Positions 46,470 to 57,637 of a stretch of DNA of 64,000 nt are shown here, piece by piece. The stretch's first letter is position 1; each line of letters starts with the position of its first letter. The notes under the pieces were generated by a model, which saw only the letters and a program-made list of their open reading frames with translations, was not told the origin of the DNA and ran no database searches. The stretch comes from Okapia johnstoni. Its lineage: Eukaryota; Chordata; Mammalia; Artiodactyla; Giraffidae. The stretch is from NCBI GenBank assembly GCA_024291935.2, contig CM044316.1:6564501-6628500 (forward strand), in the 5' to 3' direction. The translations under genes and the position numbers were made by a program.

Positions 46470-47692
46470 ATATGTGAAATGTGAACTTCCAGATGTTCAA
46501 ACTGGTTTTAGAAAAGGCAGAGGAACCAGAGATCAAATTGCTAACATCCATTGGATCATTAAAAAAGCAAGAGAGTTCCAGAAAAACATCTATTTCTGCT
46601 TTATTGACTATGCCAAAGCCTTTGACTGTGTGGATCACAATAAACAGTGGAAAATTCCGAAAGAGATGGGAACACCAGACCACCTGACCTGCCTCTTGAG
46701 AAACCTGTATGCAGGTCAGGAAGCAACAGTTAGAACTGGACATGGAACAACAGACTGGTTCCAAACAGGAAAAGGAATACATCAAGGCTGTGTATTGTCA
46801 TCCTGCTTATTTAACTTATAGGCAGGGTACATCATGAGAAACACTGGGCTGGAGGAAGCACAAGCTGGAATCAAGATTGCCGGGAGAAATATCAATAACC
46901 TCAGATATGCAGATGACACCACCCTTATGGCAGAAAGATAAGAAGAACAAAAGAGTCTCTTGATGAAGGTGAAAGAGGAGAGTGAAAAAGTTGGCTTAAA
47001 GCTCAACATTCAGGAAACAAAGATCATGGCATCAGGTCCCATCACTTCACGGCAAATAGATGGGGAAACAGTGGAAACAGTGGCATATTTTATTTTGGGG
47101 GGCTCCAAAATCACTGCAGATGGTGACTGCAGCCATGAAATAAAAAGACGCTTACTCCTTGGAAGGAAAGTTATGACCAACCTAGGCAACATATTAAAAA
47201 AAGCACAGACATTACTTTGCCAACAAAGGTCCGTCTAGTCAAGGCTATGGTTTTTCCAGTAGCTATGTATGGATGTGAGATTTGGATTATAAAGAAAGCT
47301 GAGCGCCGAAGAGTTTATGCTTTTGAACTGTGGTGTTGGAGAAGATTCTTGAGAGTCCCTTGGACTGCAAGAAGACCCAACCAGTCCATCCTAAAGGAAA
47401 TCAGTCCTGAATATTCATTGGAAGGACTGATGTTGAAGCTGAAACCCTAATACTTTGGCTACCTAATGTGAAGAGCTGTCTCATTTGAAAAGACCCTGAT
47501 GCTGGGGAAGAAAAGGAGAGAGGAGAAGGGGACAACAGAGGATGAGATGGTTGGATGGCATCACCGACTCAATGGACATGGGTTTGGGTGGACTTTGGGA
47601 GTTGGTGATGGACAGAGAGGCCTGGCGTGCTGTGGTTCATGGGGTCGCAAATAGTCAGGCACGACTGAGTGACTGAACTGAACTGAACTGAA
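46470..47692 (+). mobile_element. BovB LINE 3' portion
   Basis: Forward, 5'-truncated inside the RT domain. FIDYAKAFDCVDHN is in the frame 46363-46821. An in-frame stop (tag near 46819) and a stop just after the YADD-type text near 46940 break it; tail at 47665-47692. The unit D counterpart lacks it, so it inserted after the C/D duplication. Confidence 0.92.
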
Positions 47693-48500
47693 TAGCAATT
47701 GAAGGACTTGCCTGAGTTCCATGAGTCATTGTGTCAAAGTGTGCAACCTGAAAAGGAGGTATGTTGTGGAAAGTTCCAACTTTTTGGCCAATTAGAATGG
47801 AAGTGTGAGTCCCACAGGCACCCAGTACTTGCAACTGATGTGTGAAGTGGGGACAGCCTTGTGAGCCTGGGCTCTTCACCTCTGAAGCCTGACAGTAACT
47901 CCAGGTAGCTGGTGTCAAAATTGAATTGAATTGTAGGACACTGAGTTGGTGTCCAGAGTTGGAGATCTATCCTTGATATGGAAAGAAGCCACACAGTTGG
48001 TGTTATAAGTGTTATGAGTAAAAACAGTTGACTCCTTTCTCCCTCTGTCTTGTCAGCAACACTGTCCACTTCACTCCTGTAATCAGCTTCAAATCTGGCC
48101 ATTCAACTCAGTCCAGAGTGCCTACACGTACGTACCCTTACCTCTCCCCATCTCTCCGTAGGTCTCACCACACCCAGCCTCCTCCCCTCACAGCATCCAC
48201 AAAGAGCTTTCTACATCAAGGATCTAATGATGCTGCTTGTGCTTGAAACCAACTCCGTGGTGTCACCGCTTTGGAAAACTGATTGGCAGCATCTATTCCA
48301 GGTGAACACAGATCTCCGCTATGACTCAGCAATTACACATCTAGGTGCAGACCCAATGGAACACAAATAAGCATTATTTACTAAAGGACATGTGCTAGTT
48401 ATTCACAGGAATACCATTTATAGGATCCCTAAAGTGGAAACAACCCAAATGTTTATGAGTATGTTCATATCATGGAATATCTTGTAAACTTTTTGTAAGT
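47693..48500 (+). repeat. Proximal arm of the C/D inverted duplication; old L1 relic
   Basis: 47700-48246 is mirrored by 50120-50770 on the opposite strand (shared reverse-strand words ggccattcaactcagtcc, tggtgtccagagttggag). About 48230-48500 carries a decayed L1 ORF2 C-terminus (atgactcagcaattacacat; aaagtggaaacaacccaaat). No gene. Confidence 0.65.
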
Positions 48501-49220
48501 GTATTTAAAATATTTATGGTACCCCATTGCCCTTGGAACAAACTCTTCAAATAGCCCTCATAGTCTTGCCTGCTCTTACCCGTCCCACCTCTGTGCCTTC
48601 ATATTCCAGAAACCCCCAAACCACATCTAACTCTCCAGGGCTCACCAGACACACCATTGTCCCTGAATACACCATGATTTTGTCACCTTGATATTTTGCA
48701 CTTTTCTGTCCCCTCTATGTAGAAATCCCTGATCCCATTTCTTGCCTCACCTGCATCACATCTACTTACCCTCCAGGTCTCATTTTAGACATCATTCCTC
48801 TCTAGCAGTTTTCTTTAAGCCCCAGGCTGGTCTTTGATTGACATGCAGCTCCCGCAGACCCTTAGGATTCCCTCAACACACCTCAGACCCCTCTGTGTTG
48901 TCATCCTTGGTAACATGACAGCTTCCCCATTGGACCCTAAGAAGCCCAGGGAACAGATCACCTCTGTCTCTGGCCACTGCTGTGCACCATAATCCTTTCT
49001 AACTAAGCACTGGGCCCATTATACAAGATATCCATACAGATGGGCATCAGTTGATTTATTTGAAGAAAGAATCTGGTTCTAGACTTCTGCTCAGCTCTAT
49101 CATGAAAGGTCCTTGCCAGTTCTTAGTGAATCAGAGGTGGATATCTCAAGTTAAGCAACCATTCTAGACACTCCTCTCTTTAACTGCATGTTGTCATAGA
49201 CATTCCCCTACACTTTTATT
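48501..49220 (+). repeat. L2-like LINE relic and unassigned spacer
   Basis: ttgccctcctaccc-like text at about 48580-48800 (cttcatattccagaaacccc; acctgcatcacatctactta) resembles the 3' end of L2. 48900-49220 is unassigned. This is the spacer between the inverted arms. Confidence 0.5.
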
Positions 49221-49221
49221 C

Positions 49222-49612
49222 TCTTACTATTAGTTTATTTTTTATTTATTTATTTTAATTTGAGGATAATTACAATATTCCAGCCAGAATGGCCATGATC
49301 AAAGAGTCTAAAAACAATAAATTCTGGGGACAGTGTGGAGAAAGGGAGCCCTCTTGCACTATTGGTGGGAATGCAAACTGGTATAATCATTATGGAGAAA
49401 AGTATGGAAATTCCTTAAAAAACTAGGAATAAAACTACCATATGACCCAGAAATCCCACTACTGGGCATATACCCTGAGGAAACCAGAATTGAAAAAGAC
49501 ACAAGCACCCCAAAGTTCATTGCATCACTATTTATGATAGCTAGGACATGGAAGCAACCTAGATGTCCACTGGCAGATGAATGGATGAGGAAGTTGCAGT
49601 ACATATTATTTT
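49222..49612. mobile_element. L1 with 5' inversion (twin-priming structure)
   Basis: 49222-49278 is an L1 3' end on the minus strand (ttatttattttaatttgagg). 49279-49606 is L1 ORF2 C-terminal sequence on the plus strand (gttggtggg-type text, actggtataatcattatgga, aaatcccactactgggcata). Opposite orientation of 3' and 5' parts is the usual sign of an inverted L1 insertion. Confidence 0.7.
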
Positions 49613-49743
49613 AATTTTAGGTGTAGGATGCAACAAGGAGGGAGAATGGAGCTAACTTATCTAGAACGTCCTCTATTTTCCAGATTCACTGCAAAACACG
49701 CAAAATTCGTAATCACATTTACTCTTCACATACATCCTACAAA

Positions 49744-50108
49744 GTTCAGTTCAGTTCAGTTCAGCTGCTCAGTCACTTCTGACTCCTTGCAACCCCATGG
49801 ACTTCATTACGTCAGGCTTCCCTGTCCATCACCAACTCCCAGGACTTGCTGAAACTCATGTTCATCAAGTCGGTGATCCCATCCAACCATCTCATCCTCT
49901 GTCGTCCCCTTCTCCTCTCACCTTCAATCTTTCGCAGCATCAGGGTCTTTCCCAATGAGTCAGTTCTTCACATCAAGTGGCCAGAGTATTGGAGTTTCAG
50001 CTTCAACATCAGTCCTTCCGATGAATATTCAGGACTGATTTCCTTTAGAATGGACTGGTTGGATCTCCTTGCAGTCCAAGGGACTCTCAAGGGTCTTCTC
50101 CAACACCA
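49744..50108 (-). mobile_element. BovB 3' fragment
   Basis: Reverse-strand BovB. The plus strand starts with gttcagttcagttcagttca, passes gccc-rich 'ccatctcatcctctgtcgtc' and ends ggactctcaagggtcttctc. Confidence 0.92.
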
Positions 50109-50119
50109 ACAAGGTGAGA

Positions 50120-51005
50120 ACTATTTGTCAAATAAAGACAGTGAGGCTCCAAGAGCTTTTAATACATTCCAAAGTGGTGGTAACAAGGAGTTGGTTTCAA
50201 GAACAAGTAGCATCATTAGATTCTTGATATAGAGAGCTCTTTCTGGATGTTGTGAGGGGAGTACGCTGCTGACAGCAGGGTGGGTGTGATGAGACCTAGG
50301 AAGAGATGGGGAGAGGTAGACGGAGGGAGGTGCAGGCACCCTGGACTGAGTTGAATGGCCAGATTTGAAACTGATTACAGTAGTGAAGTGGACAGCGTTG
50401 CTGACTAGAAAGAAGGAGAGAAGGGCCAATTGTTTTTACTCACAATGCTTAAGATACCAACTGTGTGGCTTCTTTCCACACCAAGGATAGTTCTCCAACT
50501 CTGCACACCAATTGGGTGTACTACAATTCATTTCAGCTCAGACACTTATTACCTGAATTACTGTGAGACTTCAGAGGTGAAGGGCTCAGGTCCACAAAAC
50601 TGCCTCCACTTCAGATATCAGTTTCAAGTATTGGGTGCCTGTGGGACCCGCACTTCCATCTGAATTTGCCACAAAGTTGAACTTTGCACAACCCACCCCT
50701 TTTTTAGATTTCACACTTTGATAGAATGACTCATGGAACTCAAGCAAGTGCTTCAGTGGCTATGACCAATTTATTATCAAAGACACAACTCAGGAACAGC
50801 TAAATAGAAGGGGAGGCATAGGCAAGGTGTGGGGGAAGGTGCAAGGAGCTTCCATCCCTCCTGGACGCACCACTCTACCAGCACCTCCATGTAGTCACCA
50901 ACTTAGTAACTCTCCAAATTGTGCTGTTTGGGGAGCATTTATAAAGGTTTCATCACAGAGCCATGGTTAATTAAATCATTGGCCACTGGTGCTTAACTTA
51001 ATCTA
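50120..51005 (-). repeat. Right arm of inverted duplication, inner part
   Basis: Reverse complement of 46219-48246 minus the BovB at 46470-47692. Examples: ccatgtagtcaccaacttag mirrors ctaagttggtgactatatgg, and ggttaattaaatcattggcc mirrors ggccaatgatttaattaatc. No gene. Confidence 0.75.
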
Positions 51006-51243
51006 TAGCCCCTGGCCACTTGATTCAAAGAGCTAACTCATTGGAAAAGACCCTGATGCTGGGAAAGATTGAAGGCATGAGAAGAAGGGGACAGCAGAGG
51101 ATAAGGTGGTTAAACGGCACCATCAACCCAATGGACATGAGTTTGAGCAAACTTTGGGAAAGAGTGAAGGACAGGGAAGCCTGGCGTGCTGTAGTCTATG
51201 AGATCACAAAGAGTCAGACATGACTGAGTGACTGAACAACAGT
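51006..51243 (+). mobile_element. BovB 3' fragment
   Basis: Forward BovB tail (aaaagaccctgatgctggga to agacatgactgagtgactga), ending aacaacagtaa. Confidence 0.9.
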
Positions 51244-51244
51244 A

Positions 51245-51486
51245 ATCTCTCCTTTTGAGGCTGAGCTTTCCTACCTCTTATGACAGGTGGACTGAATTCT
51301 GTCTCCTCTGGTCTCATAGAAGATCATTCATACACCAATACAGAGCAAATACACATACACATCACAGGAGTGCACCCATCTCACATCTCTGTCTCCTCCA
51401 GAGCCTCCTTTCTAGGTTAGCAGCAACCACTTTGGGCCAAACCATGATAGAGCAGTAGAGACAAGTCATATATAGAACAAAATTTC
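51245..51486 (+). repeat. Displaced, flipped copy of 44417-44657
   Basis: Shares ttatgacaggtg.actgaattctgtctc-type text, gcctcctttc.ag.ttagcag and accatgatagagcag with 44417-44657 in the same plus-strand orientation. The surrounding unit D sequence on both sides is inverted relative to unit C. Confidence 0.7.
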
Positions 51487-52616
51487 TCATGATTGGTCTT
51501 TCTGGAGATCAGCCCTCATCCTGAAGCTACCTAGAGGCCCCCAGCCTCTAGTCATCTCATCAGCATAAAAAAGAAACATCACTCTTAAGATACTAACAAA
51601 TTTATGTGCTGAGTGTCAGGAACAAGACAAAGAATGAGAGATCAAATATTTATATTTTATCCTAGGGACACATATGCTAATGTCAGACTGTCTGCTTTAG
51701 ATCAGCAGGACAAAAGGAATAGGCTAAAACTTGATTGAGAAGAGAAGTGAGGTTTTTCAGTTTGGCTAGAAGACACTGAGCACTTACATTACCCCCAAGA
51801 GAAGTCATTCTCCAAGACCCAACTCCAAGTTCCCCATTTTCTGAGAAGTCTTCCAGCTGCCCTTTCCCTGAGGGCACCACAATGGATTCTCACTCTGGAC
51901 TCCTCTAGCTTCTGCCTTCCCTCTGACTTGATCCTGAGGGGGTTGGGCATCTGTATTCAGTCTTTTGTCTCCCACAGCTAGTTGCTCCTCAGCCCTCAAT
52001 AGGGGCTGCAGTCTCTCTAGTTGGAGGAGGAAGCAGAGACTACAGGTGCCAGACGGCCCTCTGAGGTCCCACCTGGTTTCTCCATACCCAGAGGACCGCC
52101 CTTTTGGTCTGGTTTCATGGACAGACAAGAGTCTGTGTTCCCAAGAGGGAACAGTCTGCTGGAGACTTCAGCAGGGATAAAGCACACTGTATCAGGGAGA
52201 GGAGCCCTTAGGTCTGACCCCACTCCTGCCTGTGGATGCCACTGACAGCAACAAGCAGGACACTCTCTTCTGCCCTTCCCTGCTGGCCATTTCTTGGAAG
52301 AGACAGACCAGGCAGAGGGGGACCAGGAGAGAGAGCGTAGGAAGAAACGTGCGTCCCTAGTTCTTGCTTAGCCTATGTGCCCCTGGCAACTTCTAGGACT
52401 GCGGTTCTGAGCCCAGGCTGATTCTGGCCCACAGTGCACATTTGGACATAAACAGGAACTTTTTTAGTTGTCACAGTTCATGGTGAGAAGGGGATGTTAT
52501 TGGCATCTGGTTGATAGAGGCCAGTGTTTCTGCTAAACATTGTACAATGAAAAGGACAGCCAAAGAATGATGTGGCCCGAAATTATCATGAATGCTGAAG
52601 CTGAAGCTGAGTACTC
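51487..52616 (-). repeat. Right arm of inverted duplication, distal block and MER5A-like relic
   Basis: Mirrors 44658-46170 of unit C: ggtctttctggagatcagcc versus ggctggtctccagaaagac, and aaggacagccaaagaatgat in the MER5A-like part. Frames of up to 107 codons are not conserved among the copies. Confidence 0.75.
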
Positions 52617-52639
52617 TTTGATTTGCCTATGTTCTTGCG

Positions 52640-53330
52640 AGTTTGTCTAGTTTTCCATATGCATATCTTTTTAACTTTTTAATTCTCAAATTAATGGGCT
52701 TTAATTTATTAGAGACCTTTTAGGTTTACAGACAAACTGATCAGAAAGTATATGGAGTTCCCACTTACCTGCTTCCCTATGTAGTTTCCTCTGTCATTTA
52801 CATGCTGCACTATTGTGATACATTTGTTATAATTGAGGGACCTATATAGATACATAATAATTAACCAAACTCCACGTTCACATTAAGCTTCACTCTCTGT
52901 GTGGTACATTCTATGGATTTTGACAAATGTGAAGTGACATGTATCAACTGTTCCCCTTTCATAGGAAGTAGTTTCATGTGCTGTATTTTTTAATGTGGAA
53001 TTATAGAGAGTTCACTATGTTTTTTGCTTTATTCACTCAATTTTATTTTTAAAAATCTACTTACAATGCTACGTGTACACCTGGTTGGGGCTCCAGTGTT
53101 TGCATCCATCCCATCTTGCTGCCTTCTGCAGGCTTGTCCAAGTACCCCACTAATAAAAGGAACATCCTCTTACCTGCTCCCCTATAAATAGGTTTGAGAA
53201 ATTGAAATATACTTAGGACCAAATTTGCTGGAGTACAGAGCAAGCCTATTCTGAATTTCCACCATTCTACATTCTCACCAGCATTGCAGGAGGATAGTTT
53301 TCTCCCCATAATCCGAGCATTTTCTAATTG
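52640..53330 (-). mobile_element. Older L1 3' region
   Basis: Reverse-strand L1 3' UTR: plus-strand aggtttacagacaaactgat, atggagttcccacttacctg, ggtacattctatggattttg. Private to unit D. Confidence 0.6.
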
Positions 53331-53937
53331 GTGGAATTAAATAGTTATACAGTGAAATTCCCCGTGTGTGTATGTGTGTGTGTGCCCACTCCCCTTCTCT
53401 TTTTTACTGAGCATTTTTACATTTGGCGCATCTTTACAAACTCCTGTAATTTCTCTGCTCATATCTGTACCAAGGTTTCTAATTCATGTCCCTTCTTCTA
53501 GATAGTATTTCATTGTCAGTTTTACACAACGCAATAATTTTTCCCAATGTTCCATCTGCCTCATAACTTTGTCCAGATTTCCTTTGTGAATAAAGATCCT
53601 TAATGTTGATGTTTGCATGTTTTTTAATATCCTTAGCATTTGTCTTTGAATATCAACAAACTAATTCTCTTGCCCTTTCTTCTTCTAACTTTGGTTGAGA
53701 TTACATATTTATGTCTTGATATTGCATATTTATGTCTTGAATCTGTCTGAATGCCACTTTTGCATTTGTTCTTGGGAAGAAATTCAGATTTACTTTGCTT
53801 CACGATATAAACAGTTTTCCCATCAAAAAGAAGTTAACAATATTATCTTTTCCCTTTGATTTATGCTGCCACCTTTATCATATTAGGTTTTGAATAATGA
53901 AGGGATATTTTCTGAGATATGAAATTGATTTAATCAA
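53331..53937. other. AT-rich interval, unassigned
   Basis: Contains a short (TG)n stretch near 53365-53383. Probably further decayed LINE sequence, but I cannot assign it. No gene. Confidence 0.4.
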
Positions 53938-54148
53938 TGCTTCCTTGGTGGCTCAGTGATAAAGAATCTCCCTGCCAATACAAGAGATGCAGGAGATGTG
54001 AGTTCCATCTCTGAGTCGGGAAGATCCCTTGGAGAAGGAAAATGGCAACGCACTCCAGTATTCTTGCCTGGGAAATCCCATGGACAGGGGAGCTTGGCGG
54101 GCTACAGTCCGTGAGGTTGCAAGAGTCAGACATGACTTAGTGACTAAA
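53938..54148 (+). mobile_element. Bov-tA SINE
   Basis: Forward Bov-tA: tgcttccttggtggctcagt, attcttgcctgggaaatccc, gacatgacttagtgactaaa. Confidence 0.93.
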
Positions 54149-54289
54149 CAACAAACAACATGTCTAATCCAGGTCCACACTTTTAAAAAGTGGCTGTGAC
54201 TCTACAATATGTCTCACTGCCCAGGAGGGTATAGCTCTCTTGTTTATTTAATTTTTAACATTTTACATCTTGATCCTTTTATTTTTTTC

Positions 54290-55620
54290 TGGATAGATGA
54301 TAAGGTCATTTCCCTTCCTATCTTTATGTATCTTCTTTCTTTGTAGAACTGCTCATGGCTTTCAGTTTCACGTTAAAGAACAGCAGAGACCGTGAGTAAT
54401 CTTGGGTTGTTCCTGTTCCTATAGAATGGTGCATGTAAAGGTCCCCACTTAGTGTATAGTATTGTCTAGGTTTCTAGTATGTATTCTTTATCTAGCCAAG
54501 AAAGTCCCCTTCAAGTTGGTGTTGTAAAAAAGTTTTTTAAAGAATCACAAATAAACATACATATATCAAATCATTATGCTGTACACATAAAGCTAATACA
54601 AAGTTATATGTCGACTATATTAAAAATTTAAAAATCATAAATAGTAGTTGAATTTTAGAAAATATATTCCTTCCTTGATCGAAAGAATTCAATCATTTTT
54701 CTTTTTCAGTTTTTTTTTTGTGATGAATTAATGATGCTGAATCTTCTTGTCATTCGTATGATAAATCAACATCACCTGATCATAACACACTAATGTTAAT
54801 ACATCATTCTATTTGATTAAGTAATATCTTTTAATGGATTATAAAATTTGCAAGGATAGGTAAAGTGGACCTGTAATCGTCATTTCTTCTAACATTCTTA
54901 CCTGGTTTTAGAATCAGCTTACATTAACATGATGAAATGAGCTCAGCGGATTTCATTTGTTTTAAGCATATGTGTAAGATATTCATCAAGTGTTCCTTCA
55001 AGGTTTAAGAGCACTCACTTGTAAACTGGCACTAATGACTATAGGAAGAGAAAGTCTTTAACCATTTCAGTTTCTTTAAAACTTTTTTGAATATCTAGGG
55101 TCTCTATTATTTTCTTGTACTAGTTCTGCAATTTTATATGCTTCTGAAAATTCATTCATTTCATTTTTTGTTTCAATTTCTCAACTTATATTTTATTACT
55201 ACTATTTCTATTCACTTAACGGAGAAGGCAATGGCAACCCACTCCAGTACTCCTGCCTGAAAAATCCCATGGACGGAGGAGCCTTGTAGGCTGCAGTCCA
55301 TGGGGTCGCTAGGAGTCGGACACGACTGAGCGACTTCACTTTCACTTTTATGCACTGGAGAAGGCAATGGCAACCCACTCCAGTGTTCTTGCCTGGAGAA
55401 TCCCAGGGACGGGGGAGCCTGGGGGGCTGCCGTCTATGCGGTCTCACAGAGTCGGACACGACTGAAGCGACTTAGCAGCAGCAGCAGCTATTCACTTAAA
55501 AGCATCCCTTATTTTTGTAGTTAGTTTCAATTTTAATTTTAGGTTTTTTTATTGGCATTTTCTCCTTGTTTCTTTCCTATTAATCTGTTCCAATCACCTG
55601 ACTTTCATTGCGTTAAGCAT
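54290..55620 (-). mobile_element. Ancient L1 ORF2 relic (unit D copy)
   Basis: Reverse complement of the relic in the other units: ctttcagtttcacgttaaag mirrors the catggaactgaaag text, and tacctggttttagaatcagc mirrors gattctaaaaccaggta. Split by the BOV-A2 at 55220-55487. Confidence 0.55.
55220..55487 (+). mobile_element. BOV-A2 SINE (dimer) with perfect TSD
   Basis: Two Bov-A monomers (55220-55345 and 55357-55470), each starting ggagaaggcaatggcaaccc and ending tcggacacgactga, joined by a ttcactttcactttta linker and ending in a short (CAG)n. Flanked by a perfect 12-bp duplication (ctattcacttaa at 55208-55219 and 55488-55499). It looks young. Confidence 0.95.
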
Positions 55621-57180
55621 TATTTTCTGGACAAAGTATCTTGATAAATATATTTAAAGATGTGTACGCCCCTCATAGTAATGTTTTATGTTAAAACTTT
55701 GACATCTGATGCTTACATTATTTAATCATAAATATTTATTATATTATTTAATATTGAAACAGAAGAGTATTTAATAATATGTTTATTTCCCACTTATGGA
55801 ATTTGGAAAGCTACTGGTTCTGCACTGATTTCCATTTTTAGTGCATTTTTATCTATATATTATTTATACTTCCAAGTGAATGAAGAATTTCGCTATGTCC
55901 TAAAACAGGGCAAGATTTGGTTAAGGCCCTCTGCATACTTGAAAAAAATGTTTAATTTTGTTTGGTGAAGAACCTAAGTATGTCCAGGAGCTAATGTTTG
56001 AATATTATTAATGAATTGCAATGAATAATTCCCAAATTGCATTTCTAAGCTCTGTTTCAATTTCCAACTTCAATTTTTTATCTATCTATCTAGTACTGAT
56101 TTAGCTTTTTCTATTTTATAACCATTTCATTGAAGTTATGTTGAATATTTCTTCCTAATATTCAAGTGTATATTGTTGCATGTGCCAATCATATATATGC
56201 AGGTTGCTACAGTTTTCTTTCAGCTTACAAAAAATATTCCTCTTAGGCCCATCCTATGTGCATATGTGTAATTTTTGTATTTCAATATGATTTTAACCTG
56301 GTTATATTTTCCTTCACAACCTATTTATAACAAAAATCACAGTTAAATGAATAACTAAAGTAAGAATAATCCCTATGATTTGTATTTCATCATTCATTCA
56401 CACCAGAAGAGGCTCTAGTTCCTTAAAAATACTTTCCAGCTACTTATCTAAATCAATACCCCATATTGTATATTGTTATTATGGCCTTTGCATGTCTATT
56501 CATTTTTTCTTGATCCTGCCTTATTGATGAGAACAGACCAACTGTTTTGTGTAGGATTTCACCTTCTAGATTTTCTGATTGCTCCCTCATGGTGTCATTT
56601 AGCTTATTCCATCATCCTCTACACATGATCAACTTTTTTGATGCTCAGTGGGCATGTTTTGAATCTGGTTCTGGCATCCTTTAACATTAACACATTTTCA
56701 GTGAAAGTTCCATTTTACAGTGGGAGAGATCTCTTAAGCTTCCTTCCATGCCCAGATCATCTTTCCAGGGAACCTTGTTCTTTTTACTGGCATATGGTAA
56801 CAGAGATTTTTATGGCTATTATTACAGTTAATTTCATTGTTCCTGCTTTCAAGATTGCTGCCTCAGATAGTCTTTGGTGCACATTTTCCTGGCATATATT
56901 TGTTCGTTTTTTCATTTTCAAATTTTCTGTCTGGTTCTTTAGAAGAGCAAGTACAAAATGTGAGATAGGATGCCAGAAGTGAGTACCAATAAAATAGTAT
57001 GAAAATAAAGATGAATGGGTTACTCAATAAAAAGACAAAGATTATCAGAGAAAAAGACTTTTCAGAACACTAATAATCAAATATATGTTTTCTAGAACAG
57101 GAGCACTATTCAAGAGAATTGACCCAGATCATCCATGTCTGTTTCAATGATTACAAACCCACATTCTTTTATTTCTTTCC
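55621..57180 (-). other. Unit D interval, no gene recognised
   Basis: AT-rich. 56390-57150 mirrors unit B 9700-10320 and unit C 37020-37880 (aatctggttctggcatcctt; catggtgtcatttagcttat). A short (TATC)n lies near 56082-56095. The 114-codon frame at 56638-56982 has no recognisable domain and is not conserved. Confidence 0.6.
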
Positions 57181-57625
57181 ATCACTGTTAATAAAAATAA
57201 CCCAGCAGCCAAACAATATCTTAAGCACTTAAGGAGCTGATCTCAGTTTATCAATATCACAGTAATAAATGGTAAGTACTATTATGGGCTCCCAGGTGGC
57301 TCAGTGGTAAACAGTCTGCGTGCCAATGCAGGAGACGTGGGTTCCATCCCTGGGTCAGAAAGATCCTCTGGAGGAGAAAATGGCAACCTGCTCCAGTATT
57401 CTTCCTGGGAAATCCCATGGACAGAGGAGTCTGGCAGGCTACAGTCCATGGGGTCAGAAAGAGTCGGACGTGACTGAGCGACTGACCATGAGAATGAGCA
57501 CAAAGTGCTATTATGATTCACTACATCTTACTGATGGAGATTGTGAGACTAGTATAGAGGCCTTCAATTGTCATTTAACCTACGTTAAAGCCTCTGTTTT
57601 AACCACTGGGCCTTCATCTTGTTTC
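57181..57625 (-). repeat. MIR 5' of OR-4, split by a Bov-tA
   Basis: The MIR is antisense to OR-4: plus-strand gctgatctcagtttatcaat on the far side and ctctgttttaaccactgggc at its end next to the exon. The Bov-tA lies at 57284-57490. Confidence 0.65.
57284..57490 (+). mobile_element. Bov-tA SINE about 150 bp upstream of OR-4
   Basis: Forward Bov-tA: gggctcccaggtggctcagt, cctgctccagtattcttcct, gagtcggacgtgactgagcg. It lies in the putative intron close to the acceptor of OR-4. Confidence 0.93.
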
Positions 57626-57637
57626 TGATCTCACCAG
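57600..57637 (+). promoter_or_regulatory. Predicted 3' splice site of OR-4
   Basis: The plus strand reads cttgtttctgatctcaccag with AG at 57636-57637. A branch-point match (gttttaac) lies about 35 nt upstream inside the antisense MIR. The exon would enter in phase 1. Confidence 0.6.

Larger units (their letters stand above)
33985..48300. repeat. Segmental-duplication unit C (contains OR-3); left arm of an inverted duplication
   Basis: Third unit, same orientation as A and B. Holds a pyrimidine-rich 3' flank (34030-34200), OR-3, MIR, an ancient L1 relic (39700-40870), a DNA-transposon-like relic (40970-41330), a MER5A-like relic (44658-44860) and a distal block (44862-48240). The 44660-48240 part is mirrored at 50100-52616. 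Private BovB insertions (34668-35357, 38412-39113, 39223-39566, 41336-43645, 46470-47692) make it longer than D. Confidence 0.8.
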
